A stretch of 64,000 nucleotides of DNA from Salinarimonas chemoclinalis (GCF_041514305.1 NZ_JBGMWH010000002.1:558001-622000), one strand, 5' to 3'; shown: positions 18,241 through 27,871, counted from the stretch's first letter. Translations and numbers: made by a program. Notes: generated from the sequence alone by a model not told the origin.

Positions 18241-18388
18241 GTCGGTGATGATCGGCGCGCGGCGCCCGCGGCGAAGGCCGTGGGCAAGCGCGCCGGTTCG
18301 TGTCAGTCTGGCGGCCGGTCCCGGCCGCCATCCGCGCGCGAGCCGGGACGCGGCGTCGAGGCGCGCATCGAGGAACGAGGAAGCTCTG

Positions 18389-19264
18389 ATGGAGATCAAG
18401 ACGGTCGGCGTCATCGGCGCGGGTCAGATGGGCAACGGCATCGCCCACGTCTGCGCGCTCGCGGGGCTCGACGTCCTCCTCAACGATGTCGACGAGGACC
18501 GCGTCACCGCGGGCCTCGCGACGATCAACGGCAACATGATGCGCCAGGTGGCCAAGGAGCTGATCTCCGAGGCCGAGCGCAAGGCGGCGCTCGAGCGCAT
18601 CCGCCCGGCGGTGGGGCTGGAGGCGCTGCGGCCGTCCGACATCGTCATCGAGGCCGCGACCGAGAACGAGCAGGTCAAACGCTCGATCTTCACCGCTCTG
18701 TGCCCGGTGCTGCGCCCCGAGACGATCATCGCCTCGAACACGTCCTCGATCTCGATCACCCGCCTCGCCGCCTCGACCGACCGGCCGGAGCGGTTCATCG
18801 GCATCCACTTCATGAACCCCGTGCCGCTGATGCAGCTCGTGGAGCTGATCCGCGGCATCGCCACCGAGGACCCGACCTTCGAGGCCTCCAAGGCCCTCAT
18901 CGACAAGCTCGGCAAGACGACGACGGTGGCGGAGGACTTCCCGGCGTTCATCGTCAACCGCATCCTGCTGCCGATGATCAACGAGGCGATCTACACGCTC
19001 TACGAGGGCGTCGGCTCGGTGGACGCCATCGACACCGCCATGCGGCTGGGTGCCAACCATCCGATGGGTCCCCTCCAGCTCGCCGACTTCATCGGCCTCG
19101 ACACCTGCCTGTCGGTGATGCAGGTGCTCCACGACGGGCTCGCCGACACCAAGTATCGGCCCTGCCCGCTTCTGGTGAAATACGTAGAAGCCGGCTGGCT
19201 CGGCCGCAAGACCAAGCGTGGCTTCTACGATTATCGCGGCGAGCAGCCGATCCCGACGCGTTGA
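18389..19264 (+). CDS. hbd: 3-hydroxybutyryl-CoA dehydrogenase
   Basis: This 291-residue enzyme interconverts acetoacetyl-CoA and 3-hydroxybutyryl-CoA with NAD(P)H, in fatty acid or PHB metabolism. The Rossmann motif is GVIGAGQMGNGIAHVC. Active-site elements are SNTSSISIT (Ser/Asn), the His in FIGIHFMNPVPLMQLVE, and PAFIVNRILLPMINEA opening the C-terminal dimerisation domain. ATG at 18389 sits just before the Rossmann strand. Following etfBA, this matches a conserved alphaproteobacterial order. Confidence 0.94.
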   Translation: MEIKTVGVIGAGQMGNGIAHVCALAGLDVLLNDVDEDRVTAGLATINGNMMRQVAKELISEAERKAALERIRPAVGLEALRPSDIVIEAATENEQVKRSIFTALCPVLRPETIIASNTSSISITRLAASTDRPERFIGIHFMNPVPLMQLVELIRGIATEDPTFEASKALIDKLGKTTTVAEDFPAFIVNRILLPMINEAIYTLYEGVGSVDAIDTAMRLGANHPMGPLQLADFIGLDTCLSVMQVLHDGLADTKYRPCPLLVKYVEAGWLGRKTKRGFYDYRGEQPIPTR

Positions 19265-19278
19265 ACCACCGCGCGGAC

Positions 19279-19311
19279 GCGCCGAACGAACACGAATGCG
19301 TTCGTGGGCGC
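19279..19311 (+). terminator. Inverted repeat downstream of hbd
   Basis: CACGAA/TTCGTG with loop TGCG, flanked by outer GCGCC/GGCGC arms, forms an interrupted hairpin 15 bp after the hbd stop. No T-run is seen; a modest terminator candidate. Confidence 0.35.
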
Positions 19312-19320
19312 GCTCGGCCC

Positions 19321-19349
19321 TTGCGCCGGGGCGCCCGATCGTCTATGTA
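19321..19349 (+). promoter_or_regulatory. Candidate promoter of the cold-shock gene
   Basis: TTGCGC (19321-19326) and TATGTA (19344-19349) are spaced by 17 bp. A start near 19356 would give the cold-shock gene a leader of about 145 nt, in keeping with the long structured leaders of many csp mRNAs. Confidence 0.45.
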
Positions 19350-19499
19350 GGGCGTACGATCTTTTGGCCGACTTGACGTGCCGTGTCGTGCAGGCAGAGC
19401 CGCACGAGCGTTCGACTTCTCTTCCGAAATTTCGACGACCCTGACCGCGCGGGCCTCGGGCACCGGCGTTCGCGCATCTATGTGACTGGAAAACGACTC

Positions 19500-19709
19500 A
19501 TGACGAATGGCACCGTGAAGTTCTACAACGACCAGAAGGGCTACGGATTCATCCAGCCCGACGACGGCTCCAAGGACGTGTTCGTGCACGCGACCGCGCT
19601 CGAGCGCGCCGGCATGCGCGGCCTCGTCGAGGGCCAGAAGGTCGCCTTCGACACGGCTCAGGATCGCCGCACCGGCAAGATCGCCGTGGACAACATCCAG
19701 GCCGCGTGA
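19500..19709 (+). CDS. cspA: Cold-shock domain protein (CspA family)
   Basis: This 69-residue single cold-shock domain binds single-stranded nucleic acid and acts as an RNA chaperone. RNP-1 is KGYGFI and RNP-2 is DVFVHAT. The N-terminus TNGTVKFYNDQKGYGF is typical of the family. The frame is open upstream, but ATG at 19500 gives the standard length. It is monocistronic, flanked by its own promoter candidate and a strong terminator. Confidence 0.95.
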   Translation: MTNGTVKFYNDQKGYGFIQPDDGSKDVFVHATALERAGMRGLVEGQKVAFDTAQDRRTGKIAVDNIQAA

Positions 19710-19738
19710 GGCCTCCGGCGCCCCTGCGCATGCGATTC

Positions 19739-19765
19739 GAGCCGCCCCCCCATCGGGGGCGGCTC
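19739..19765 (+). terminator. Rho-independent terminator of the cold-shock gene
   Basis: A perfect 11-bp stem (GAGCCGCCCCC and its complement, loop CCATC) followed by TCGTGTTTG lies 30 bp after the csp stop codon. Confidence 0.75.
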
Positions 19766-19833
19766 TCGTGTTTGATCGGTCCTGATCGATGACTGGCGCC
19801 CGCGCCGCGAGGGCGGCCGCCGAAAGGAGACAC

Positions 19834-20025
19834 ATGTCCCATCTCTACAAGGTCGGGCAGCGCGTCCGGCTCCTGCGCGCCCCCGTCCCCGACGGACGTT
19901 TCGGCGGCGCCGAGAGCTACGAGATCGTGCGCCTGATGCCGGCGGACCAGACCGGCGAAGCCTCCTACCGCGTCAAGGCCGGGACGTCCGAGCTCGCCGT
20001 GCGAGAGAGCGAGATCCAGTCATGA
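19834..20025 (+). CDS. Small conserved hypothetical protein
   Basis: This 63-residue soluble protein (MSHLYKVGQRVRLLRAP...) has an SH3-like beta pattern, with YKVGQRVRL, GGAESYEIVRLMP and ASYRVKAGTSELAVRESEI. I recognise this as a type of small alphaproteobacterial protein of unknown role but can assign no function. ATG at 19834 is preceded by AAAGGAGA, and its stop overlaps the next ATG by 4 nt. It opens a three-gene operon with DUF6481 and plsC. Confidence 0.7.
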   Translation: MSHLYKVGQRVRLLRAPVPDGRFGGAESYEIVRLMPADQTGEASYRVKAGTSELAVRESEIQS

Positions 20026-20378
20026 GCGCCTATCGCGAGAAGAGCTTCACCGACCGCCAGAGCGACGCCGCGAGCGCCAAGCGCGCCATGCTGGAGCGCG
20101 CCAAGGCGAAGTCGCCGTCGAACGACCCCGCCGCCGCGCAGCGCCGTGCCGAGCGCGAGGCCGTCACCCGCGAGCGCGACGCCCGCCGCGCCGAGCGCGA
20201 CGCGGCACGCAAGATCGAGGCCGAGAGGCTGGAGGCCGAGCGCCTCGCCAGCGAGGCCGAGGCGCGCGAGCGCGCCGCGACCGAGGAAGCCGACGCCGTG
20301 CAGCGCGAGGCGGATCTCCTGGCGCAGCAGAAGGCGGCGCGCGACGCCCGCTACGCGGCACGCAAGGCACGCAAGTGA
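20022..20378 (+). CDS. DUF6481-type coiled-coil protein
   Basis: This 118-residue protein is almost entirely helical and extremely rich in A, E, R and K. It starts MSAYREKSFTDRQSDAASAKRAML, then a long charged coiled coil runs to the C-terminus. It matches the small DUF6481 family, of unknown function, in alphaproteobacteria. It overlaps both neighbours by 4 nt (ATGA at the 5' end, GTGA at the 3' end), indicating translational coupling. Confidence 0.75.
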   Translation: MSAYREKSFTDRQSDAASAKRAMLERAKAKSPSNDPAAAQRRAEREAVTRERDARRAERDAARKIEAERLEAERLASEAEARERAATEEADAVQREADLLAQQKAARDARYAARKARK

Positions 20379-21136
20379 CGTCCGGGAGCGCGTTTCCCCC
20401 GGCGCTCCCCGCCTCGCGGCTCTCGCCGCGCCGTCTGGCCGTCGCGGCACGCTCGCGCGCCTTCGACCTCGCCCTCGCGCTCTGGACGGGACTGTTCGGC
20501 CTCGCGATCCCCGTCTTCGCCCTCCTCGGATCGCCGAGACCGGCGATCCGGGCGGCGACGCGGGTGTGGGTGCGCGGCGCCTTCCTCGGCCTGCGCGTCC
20601 TCGTCGGCCTGCGCCACGTCGAGCGCGGGCGCGAGAACCTGCCCGCCGAGCCCTGTCTCGTCGTCGCGAACCACCAGTCGACCTGGGAGACCTTCGCGGC
20701 CCTCGTGCTGTTTCCCGGCGTCGCGATCGTGGCCAAGCAGGAACTGCTGCAGATCCCGGTCTTCGGCTGGTACCTGCGCCGCTCCGGCATGATCGTGATC
20801 GACCGCGCCAGCGGCGGCAAGGCGTTGCGCGAGATGATCGAGCACAGCCGCGCCGCCCTCGCGGAGGGCCGCTCCGTGCTGATCTTTCCGGAAGGCACGC
20901 GTCGCGCGCCCTCCGAGCCGATCGTGTTCAAGCGCGGCGCGGAGCTGCTTTACAAGGCGCTCGGCGTCCCGGCTCTTCCGATGGCGGTCGATTCGGGACT
21001 CTATTGGCGCAGCCGCGCCCCGCGACGCGCGGGCACGATCCGCGTCACCTACGCGGCTGCGATCGCACCGGGGCTCTCCGCCTCGGACTTCGCGACCGCC
21101 GCCGAGGCCGCGCTCGAAGCCGCCAGGCGCGCCTGA
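20375..21136 (+). CDS. plsC: 1-acyl-sn-glycerol-3-phosphate acyltransferase (PlsC family)
   Basis: This 253-residue membrane-associated enzyme acylates lysophosphatidic acid to phosphatidic acid. A hydrophobic helix near residues 30-52 anchors it. Motif I reads NHQSTWET (His-x4-Glu in place of the commoner Asp), and motif III reads IFPEGTRR. The GTG start at 20375 overlaps the previous stop codon. It is the last gene of the operon; a 7-bp inverted repeat enclosing both stop codons separates it from the convergent flavoprotein gene. Confidence 0.88.
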   Translation: MTSGSAFPPALPASRLSPRRLAVAARSRAFDLALALWTGLFGLAIPVFALLGSPRPAIRAATRVWVRGAFLGLRVLVGLRHVERGRENLPAEPCLVVANHQSTWETFAALVLFPGVAIVAKQELLQIPVFGWYLRRSGMIVIDRASGGKALREMIEHSRAALAEGRSVLIFPEGTRRAPSEPIVFKRGAELLYKALGVPALPMAVDSGLYWRSRAPRRAGTIRVTYAAAIAPGLSASDFATAAEAALEAARRA

Positions 21137-21164
21137 CGCCCGCGCCCGCGCGCGTGAGGCGTCA
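21134..21164. terminator. Inverted repeat spanning both convergent stop codons
   Basis: TGACGCC (21134-21140) and GGCGTCA (21158-21164) are perfectly complementary across a 17-nt loop. The arms contain the plsC stop and the flavoprotein stop. Weak terminator candidate. Confidence 0.3.
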
Positions 21165-24095
21165 CAACCCCATCCGCTCCGCCATCAGCTCGGCGACGTG
21201 GCGCGTCTCGCGCCCGGTTCCCTGCTCGATCTGCTCGCGGCAGGAAAAGCCGTCGGCGAGGATCACCGTCTCGTCGGCCGCCTCCCGCACCATCGGCAGG
21301 ATCGCCCGCTCGCCGCAGGCCTGCGCGGTCTCGTAGGTCTCCTTCGCGAAGCCGAAGGAGCCGGCCATGCCGCAGCACCCCGACGGCGCCACCGTCGCAT
21401 CGAGGCCGAGCGCCGCGAGGAGCGCCCGCTCGGCCGCATCCTTCAGGACCGCATGGTGGTGGCAGTGGATCTGGACGAGAGCCTCGCCCTCGATCCGCGG
21501 CAGGTCGAAGCGCTCCTCGTGCGCCATCACGAAATCCGAGAAACACGACACCTGCCCCGAAAGAGCCCGCGCTCTGGGGTCGTCCGGGAAGAGGTTGACG
21601 AGCTCGTCCTTGAAGGCCGTGGTGCAGGCGGGCTCGAGCCCGATGATCGGCGTGCCGGCGGCGATCTCGTCCCTCAGCGACGTCAGCGTCTCGAACCAGA
21701 GGTTCTGCGCCGTGCGCAGGAAGCCCTCGGCGTAGAGCGCGCGCCCGCAGCACAGGCGCCGAGGCGGGATCTCGACGCGGTAGCCGGCGCGCTCCAGCAC
21801 CTTCGTCGCCGCGATCAGCGTGTCGGGCCGGAAATGGTCGTTGAACGTGTCGGGCCAGATCAGCACGCGCTCGCCGCCGTGCGGCCGGTCCTCACGGCCC
21901 TCGAACTAGGCGCGGAAGGTGCGCGGCGCGAAGGCGGGGAGCGTGCGCTCGCGCGCGATGCCGCCGATGCTCTTTGCGAGCCCGGAGAGGCCCGGCAGCC
22001 GCATCGCCAGGTTCACGAGCCGCGCGATCCGCGAGCCGAGCTTCGCCCACAGGTGGATGAGGCCCATCGAATAGGCCGCCCTCGGGCGCAGCTTCCCCGC
22101 GTAGTGATGCGCCCGGAACTCCGCCTTGTAGGTCGCCATGTCGACGTTGACGGGGCAGTCGCTCTTGCAGCCCTTGCAGGCGAGGCAGAGCGAGAGCGCC
22201 TCCTCCACCTCGTCGGCCGCGAAGCCGCCCGACATGGCGCCGCCGTGCAGCATCTCGAACAGGAGCCGGGCGCGTCCGCGAGTGGAGTGCTCCTCCTCCC
22301 GCGTGACCATGTAGCTCGGGCACATCACCCCGCCGTCGGACTCGCGCCGCCGACACTTGCCCACGCCGACGCAGCGCTCGGCGGCGGCGACGAAGCCGCC
22401 CTCCTCGTGGAAGGAGAAGAAGGTCCTCGGCTCCTCCGGCGCATCGCGCGGCCCCAGCCGCAGGTTGGAGGTCGCCGGATACGGATCGAGGATCTTGCCC
22501 GGGTTCATCAGGCCGTCGGGATCGAAGATCGCCTTGAATTCGCTGAAGGCGGCGAGCATCTCCGGGCCGTACATGCGCTCGAGCAGCGCGCCGCGCGCCT
22601 GCCCGTCGCCGTGCTCGCCCGACAGCGAGCCGCCGTAGCGCACGACGAGATCCGCCGCCTCGGAGAGGAAGTGCGACCACTCGGCCACCCCGTCCTCGTG
22701 CTTCAGGTCGAACGAGACGCGGCAATGCACGAGCCCGTCGCCGAAGTGGCCGTACATCGGCGAGACGTAGCCGTACTTCTCGTAGAGCGCCTGGAGATCG
22801 CGGGTGTAGGCACCGAGCCTCTCGGGCGGGACCGCGGTGTCCTCCCAGCCCTCCCAGGTCTCCGGGCGATCGGGGATGTAGGCCGATCCGGGAAGGCCCG
22901 CCTCGCGCACGCTCCAGACCTTCGCCGTCCTCGCCGGCGCGGCGAGGACGCGCGCCGCCACGCCCTTCGCCTCGTAGACGCGGCGGAGCGCGTGCGCCTT
23001 CTCCTCGGCCTCGGCGCGGTCGAAGGCGCCGAACTCGACGACGAGCCAGCTGTCGCCCTCGGGCAGGACCGTCATCTCCTCCTCGTGCAGGTGCTTGCGC
23101 TGCATCGCGTCGACGAGGAAGCCGTCGACGCCTTCGATCGCGATCGGGCCGTGCGCACGCACGGCCACCACCTCGTCGGCGGCGTCGTGGATCGAGGGGA
23201 AGGAGAGCACGCACAGCACCCGCTCGGGCGGGCTCTCGATCAGGTCGAGCGTGGCGCCGAGGATCGCGACGCAGGTGCCCTCGGTCCCGACGAGCGCCTT
23301 CGCCACGTCGAAACCGTGCTCCGGCAGGAGCTTGTCGAGATCGGCGAATCCGGATACGCGGCGCGGGATGTCGGGGTAGCCCTCGCGCAGGAGCCGCGCG
23401 TGCCTCGTCCGGAACGCGTCGAGCTTGTCGTAGAGCTCCGCGCGGGGTCCGCCCTGGGCGCGGATCGCCGCGAGATCGGCGTCCGAGGTCTTGCCGACCA
23501 CGAGCCGCAGGCCCTGCGGCGTGATCACGTCGAGCGCCTCGACGTTGTCCGCCGTGCGCTTGCCGATGACGGAGTGCACGCCGCAGGAATTGTTGCCGAT
23601 CATGCCGCCGAGCGTGTTGTGGCTGTGGGTCGCGGGGTCGGGGCCGAAGGTGAGGTGGTGGCGCTCGGCCGCGTTCCTCAGCACGTCGAGGACGCAGCCC
23701 GGCTCGACGCGGGTGAGGCGGCGGGCGGGGTCGATCTCGAGCACGCGCCCGCAATGCTTCGACCAGTCGATCACCACCGCCGTGTTGGTGCACTGCCCCG
23801 CGAGCGATGTCCCTCCCCCGCGCGAGAGGATCGGCGCCCGGTGGCGCGCGGCGATGCGCACCGCCTCGGCCGCGGCCTCGACGGAGCGCGGGACGACGAC
23901 CCCGATCGGCACCTGTCGGTAGTTCGACGCGTCGGTGGCGTAGAGCGCCCGGTCGCCGTCGGAGAAGCGCACCTCGGCATCGACGTGCGCGGCGAGGTCG
24001 CGCGCGAGCGCGTCCGCGTCGCCGTCGAAGCGCGCGGCCTCGGTGACGATGCGGCCGGAGGTGGTGCTCGCGACGATCCGGGCGGGTGCGTTCAT
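21162..24095 (-). pseudogene. FAD/Fe-S D-lactate (glycolate)-type dehydrogenase interrupted by an in-frame TAG
   Basis: The frame encodes a fused FAD_binding_4 (GlcD-like) plus Fe-S (GlcF-like) oxidase of about 976 residues, usually a D-lactate or D-2-hydroxyacid dehydrogenase. The FAD half includes SRGGGTSLAGQCTN and GGMIGNNSCGVHSV. A ferredoxin-like motif CLACKGCKSDCP lies near residue 680. Codon 730 (21906-21908) is TAG. The same frame continues without shift through VLIWPDTFNDHF to two CCG-domain motifs (RLCCGRALYAEG, SGCCGMAGSFG) and a TGA at 21162. Homologues typically have a Trp at the stop position (FRAWF), so TGG to TAG is likely. Without readthrough the product (729 residues) lacks the CCG domain. 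A GTG at 21866 could restart a 234-residue fragment, but it has no good ribosome site. Confidence 0.8.
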
Positions 24096-24117
24096 GGGGG
24101 TCTCCTCGCGGGTGCGG

Positions 24118-25209
24118 TCAGACGGCGAAGCGATCGGCGTCCTTCGCCTCGAAGGTCAGGCCGTGGCCGGGCCTGCCGTTCGGCGCGATCGCGCCGTCCC
24201 GCGGCACCGGCGCGCCGTCGAGGAGCATGGCCTCGATACGCACGTGGTCGTGGAACCACTCGACGTGCCGGCAGCCAGGCGCGGCGAGGCAGACGGGCAG
24301 GTGCAGGGCCGGCGCGGTATGGGCGGAGATCGGCACCGCGAAGGCCTCCGCCAGCGCTGCCGCCTGGAGAAACCCGGTGTAGCCGAGCGCGCGCGTGGCA
24401 TCGAGCTGCAGGCAGTCCACCGCACGCGCCTCGAGCAGCCGCCGCGCGTCGTGGGGACCCCAGACGTATTCGCCGGCCGCGCAGTCGATCGCGGCGGGAA
24501 GCCCCGCGCGGACGCGGGCGAGCCCCTCGACGTCGTCCGAGGTGACGGGCTCCTCGTACCAGTCGACGCCGAACCCATCGGCCACCTCGGCCAAAGCGAG
24601 CGCCGCGCACGGCGTGCAGGCGCCGTTGGAATCGATCATCAGGGCCGCGTCTCCGATCGCCTCGCGGGCGACATGCATGCGCCGCTCCTCCACCCGCAGG
24701 TCGGCGCCGATCTTCATCTTGACGCGCCCGCACCCGTCCTCGCGGACCCGGAAGCCGAGCTGCTCGGCGAGGCGGGCGTCGTCGTGGCTCGTGAAGCCGC
24801 CGGAGCCGTAGATGGCGATCCGCTCACGCCGCGCGCCCCAGAGGGCCGCGAGCGGCAGACCGATCAGCCCGGCTTTCAGGTCCCACAGCGCCGTGTCGAC
24901 CGCCGAGATCGCCGAGGCGGCGATGCCGGAGACGCCCATGTTGCGCACCCGCCGCCGCATCCGCTCCCAGAGCCGGGGCACGTCCATGGCACCCTCGCCG
25001 AGGACGTCCCCGGCGAGGGTGCCCGATACGATCCCTGCGGCCGCCGCATCCGTATAGGCGTAGCCCATGCCGCGCACCCCACCGGCGACCGCGGTGACCA
25101 CGACGAGCGTGGTCGCGTCCCAGTCGAGCGTGCCGTCCGCCTCCGGCGCGTCGGTCGGGATGCGGTAGGCGCGCGCCTCGAGCGCGTCGATGGGGACGGC
25201 ACCGGTCAC
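24118..25209 (-). CDS. Mandelate racemase/muconate lactonizing (enolase superfamily) enzyme
   Basis: This 363-residue enzyme abstracts a proton alpha to a carboxylate using Mg2+. The capping domain is N-terminal (residues 1-125). The barrel has the KxK base in RVKMKIGAD, metal ligands in MIDSNGA, WYEEPV and AAGEYVWG, and a candidate second base in SAHTAPALH. This resembles mandelate racemase-subgroup sugar-acid dehydratases or racemases, but the substrate cannot be assigned. It is 22 bp from the start of the flavoprotein gene and 10 bp from the PoxB-like stop, so the three probably form one operon acting on 2-hydroxy or keto acids. Confidence 0.85.
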   Translation of the reverse strand: MTGAVPIDALEARAYRIPTDAPEADGTLDWDATTLVVVTAVAGGVRGMGYAYTDAAAAGIVSGTLAGDVLGEGAMDVPRLWERMRRRVRNMGVSGIAASAISAVDTALWDLKAGLIGLPLAALWGARRERIAIYGSGGFTSHDDARLAEQLGFRVREDGCGRVKMKIGADLRVEERRMHVAREAIGDAALMIDSNGACTPCAALALAEVADGFGVDWYEEPVTSDDVEGLARVRAGLPAAIDCAAGEYVWGPHDARRLLEARAVDCLQLDATRALGYTGFLQAAALAEAFAVPISAHTAPALHLPVCLAAPGCRHVEWFHDHVRIEAMLLDGAPVPRDGAIAPNGRPGHGLTFEAKDADRFAV

Positions 25210-25219
25210 GGCCCGCGCC

Positions 25220-26977
25220 TCAGATGATCTCGCGGACCGTGTCCGAGGCGGCCGTCAACGCGATCCTGCCGGCGTTGGGCGTGCCGCGGGCGAGGCTCTG
25301 CGCGAACTTCGCCGCCTGGCCGGGCTCGATCTTCGGGGGCATCGGCGGCTCGTGCGGATCGACGACGGCCTCTACCAGGACGGGCCCCGGCGTCGCGAGC
25401 GCCTGGCGCAGGGTCTGCGCGCATTGCGCCGGGTCGGTGATCGTGAAGGAGACGAAGCCGCAGCCCCGCGCGATCGTGGCGAAGTCGACGGGCTCCAGCT
25501 CGCAGCCGTATTCCGGGTTGCCCAGGAAGACCATCTGCTCCCATTTGATTTGGCCGAGGGTGTTGTTCTTGATGACGATGACCTTCACGTCGAGGTCGTA
25601 CTTCTTCGCCGTGATCAGCTCGCTCATCAGCATCGACAGCCCGCCGTCGCCGACGAAGGCGATCACCGGCCGGTTCGGGTAGGCGATGGCGGCGGCGTTG
25701 GCGTAGGGCAGCCCGCAGGCCATCGTGGCGAGGTTGCCCGAGCAGGAGAACATCATGTCCCCGCGGATGTCGACGTGGCGCGCGATCCAGGTGGTGATCG
25801 TGCCGGAATCCGTGGTGAGGATCGCGTTGTCGGGGATGAGCTCGTTGAGCTCGTGCGCCACGACCTGCGGCTTCATCGGCGTGTCCCGCCGCGTGCCGCG
25901 CTCCTCCATCAGCGCCCGCCAGTCGCGCATGCCCGCCTGCGCCTCCTCCAGGAAGGACCGATCCTCGCGGTAGTCGACGCGCGGCATCAGCATCTCGAGC
26001 ACCCGCACGGAATCGCCGACGAGGGCGGCATCGACGTCGTAGCGAAGCCCGATGCGCTGCGGGTCGATGTCGATCTGGATCGCCTTCGCCTGGCCCGGCG
26101 ACGGATAGAACTCGATGTAGGGATAGGACGAGCCGACGATCAGCAGCGTGTCGCAGCTCTCGAGCGCCTCCTGCGACGGCCGCGTGCCCAGGAGGCCCGT
26201 GCCGCCCGTCGTCAGCGGGTGGTCGTCGGGCACCACGCCCTTGCCGAGCAGCGGCTTGACGATCGGCGCGCCGAGCCGCTCGGCGAGCGCGAGCACCTGC
26301 TCTCGGGCGCCGAGCGCGCCACGACCGGCGAGGATGACCGTGCGCTCGCCCGCGTTGAGGATCGCGGCGGCCTCGGCGATCTGGTGCTCGCCGGGGATGT
26401 GCGCGCTCTCGGCCATGCGGTCGGAGACGTGGCCGGCGATGTTGCGCTTCGAGCGGTAGTCCGCCTTCACCGGCTGGGACTGCGTGTCGACGGGCATGGT
26501 CACGTGCGCGACGCCGCGATAGGCGAGCGCCGAGCGGCAGGCGAGCTCGACGACGTTGCGGGTGTGGGCGGGGCCCATGACGCGGGCGTTGTACACCGCC
26601 ACGTCCTGGAAGAGCTTGTCGAGCTCGACGTCCTGCTGGGTGTGGGTGCCGATCAGGTCGTGGAACTGCAGGCCGGTGATGGCGAGCACCGGCTGGCCGT
26701 CGAGCTTGGCGTCGTAGAGGCCGTTGAGCAGGTGGATGCCGCCGGGGCCCGAGGTCGCGAGGCAGACGCCGAGCTTGCCGGTGAACTTGGCGTAGGCGCA
26801 GGCCATGAAGGCCGCCCCTTCCTCGTGGCGCACCTGCACGAAGCGGATCTCGTCGGCGCGCTTGCGCAGGCTCTCGACGATGCCGTTGATGCCGTCGCCC
26901 GGCAGGCCGAAGATCGTGTCGACCCCCCACTCGATCAGCGTGTCGACGAGGACGTCGGCGGCGGTCTTGGATGCCAT
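25220..26977 (-). CDS. poxB: Thiamine pyrophosphate-dependent pyruvate dehydrogenase/oxidase (PoxB-like)
   Basis: This 585-residue TPP enzyme probably decarboxylates pyruvate or a related 2-keto acid, with electrons passing to quinone. The three domains are visible: PYR domain with activating Glu in RHEEGAAFMA, central Rossmann domain (TVILAGRGALGARE), and PP domain with the Mg-TPP motif GDGGLSMLMSE...IKNN. Its C-terminus is shorter than the membrane-binding tail of E. coli PoxB. ATG at 26977 follows GGAGAGGATCCC. It heads a probable operon with the enolase-superfamily gene and the amber-interrupted flavoprotein gene. An acetolactate synthase-like activity cannot be excluded. Confidence 0.85.
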   Translation of the reverse strand: MASKTAADVLVDTLIEWGVDTIFGLPGDGINGIVESLRKRADEIRFVQVRHEEGAAFMACAYAKFTGKLGVCLATSGPGGIHLLNGLYDAKLDGQPVLAITGLQFHDLIGTHTQQDVELDKLFQDVAVYNARVMGPAHTRNVVELACRSALAYRGVAHVTMPVDTQSQPVKADYRSKRNIAGHVSDRMAESAHIPGEHQIAEAAAILNAGERTVILAGRGALGAREQVLALAERLGAPIVKPLLGKGVVPDDHPLTTGGTGLLGTRPSQEALESCDTLLIVGSSYPYIEFYPSPGQAKAIQIDIDPQRIGLRYDVDAALVGDSVRVLEMLMPRVDYREDRSFLEEAQAGMRDWRALMEERGTRRDTPMKPQVVAHELNELIPDNAILTTDSGTITTWIARHVDIRGDMMFSCSGNLATMACGLPYANAAAIAYPNRPVIAFVGDGGLSMLMSELITAKKYDLDVKVIVIKNNTLGQIKWEQMVFLGNPEYGCELEPVDFATIARGCGFVSFTITDPAQCAQTLRQALATPGPVLVEAVVDPHEPPMPPKIEPGQAAKFAQSLARGTPNAGRIALTAASDTVREII

Positions 26978-27092
26978 GGGATCCTCTCCATCTGCTCCCC
27001 GAGGCCGCGGCGCTCGCGCGCCGCTTCGGCCGGTCAACAGGGAGCGGATGGGATCGTTCCTGGATTCGCGGGTGCGGCAGCCCCCTGGGGCG

Positions 27093-27779
27093 TCACCCCT
27101 TGGCGAGCACCATCGCGTCGAAGACCGCGACGTACATGAAGGTCGAGGCCGCGAGCACGAAGGCGTGCCAGACCGCGTTGTGGAAGCGCAGCGACTCCCA
27201 CAGATGGAAGACGATGCCCGCCGTGTAGGTCGCCCCGCCGATGGCGATGAACCACAGGGTCGTGGGCGTCAGCGCCGCGAGCAGCGCCTCCCCGCCGAGG
27301 ACGCCGCTCCAGCCCATGCCCAGATAGAGCAGGATCGCCGCGCGATCCCAACGGCCGGGGAACACGAGCTTGAGCGTCACCCCGATCGCGGCCGCGCCCC
27401 ACAGGATGACGAGGAGCGGCGCCGCGTGGGCGGCGTCGATCTGCGTGAGGAAGGGCGTGTAGGTGCCGGCGATGAGCACGTAGATCGCCGCGTGGTCGAA
27501 GCGGCGCAGGATCCACTTCGTTCGCGACGCGGGCAGGAGGTTGTACACCGCCGAGACGCTCAGCACGGTCACGAGCCCGAAGCAGTAGATCGCGATCCCC
27601 GTCATCTCCAGCGCGCCGGCCCGATCGGCCGCGAAGAGCGTGATCAGCACGACGCCGACGAGGGCGAGCTTGACGCCGAGCGCGTGCACGATCCCGTCGG
27701 CGATCAGCTCGGCGCGGCTGTAGTCCCACTTGACCCGGGCCGGCGGCACGTAGCGGACGGGGGAACGTTCCTCGGTCAT
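27093..27779 (-). CDS. Hemolysin III family (PAQR/TrhA-like) membrane protein
   Basis: This 228-residue protein has seven membrane helices and the conserved PAQR residues: RAELIADGIVHALG, FDHAAIYVLIAGTYTPF and, near the C-terminus, FHLWESLRFHNAVWHAFV with the metal-binding histidines. Bacterial members (TrhA, YqfA) influence membrane energetics and fluidity; haemolytic activity is historical naming. ATG at 27779 follows GGAGGAGCGCGC. It is divergent from ppk2 with a 92-bp shared upstream region. Confidence 0.88.
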   Translation of the reverse strand: MTEERSPVRYVPPARVKWDYSRAELIADGIVHALGVKLALVGVVLITLFAADRAGALEMTGIAIYCFGLVTVLSVSAVYNLLPASRTKWILRRFDHAAIYVLIAGTYTPFLTQIDAAHAAPLLVILWGAAAIGVTLKLVFPGRWDRAAILLYLGMGWSGVLGGEALLAALTPTTLWFIAIGGATYTAGIVFHLWESLRFHNAVWHAFVLAASTFMYVAVFDAMVLAKG

Positions 27780-27871
27780 GCGCGCTCCTCCTGACGGACG
27801 CGCCGTTGCCTGCGCCCTTGCGGCGGAAGCGAAACGGGGCTTCCCTGGACGACGTTCCACGGGAGCATAGC

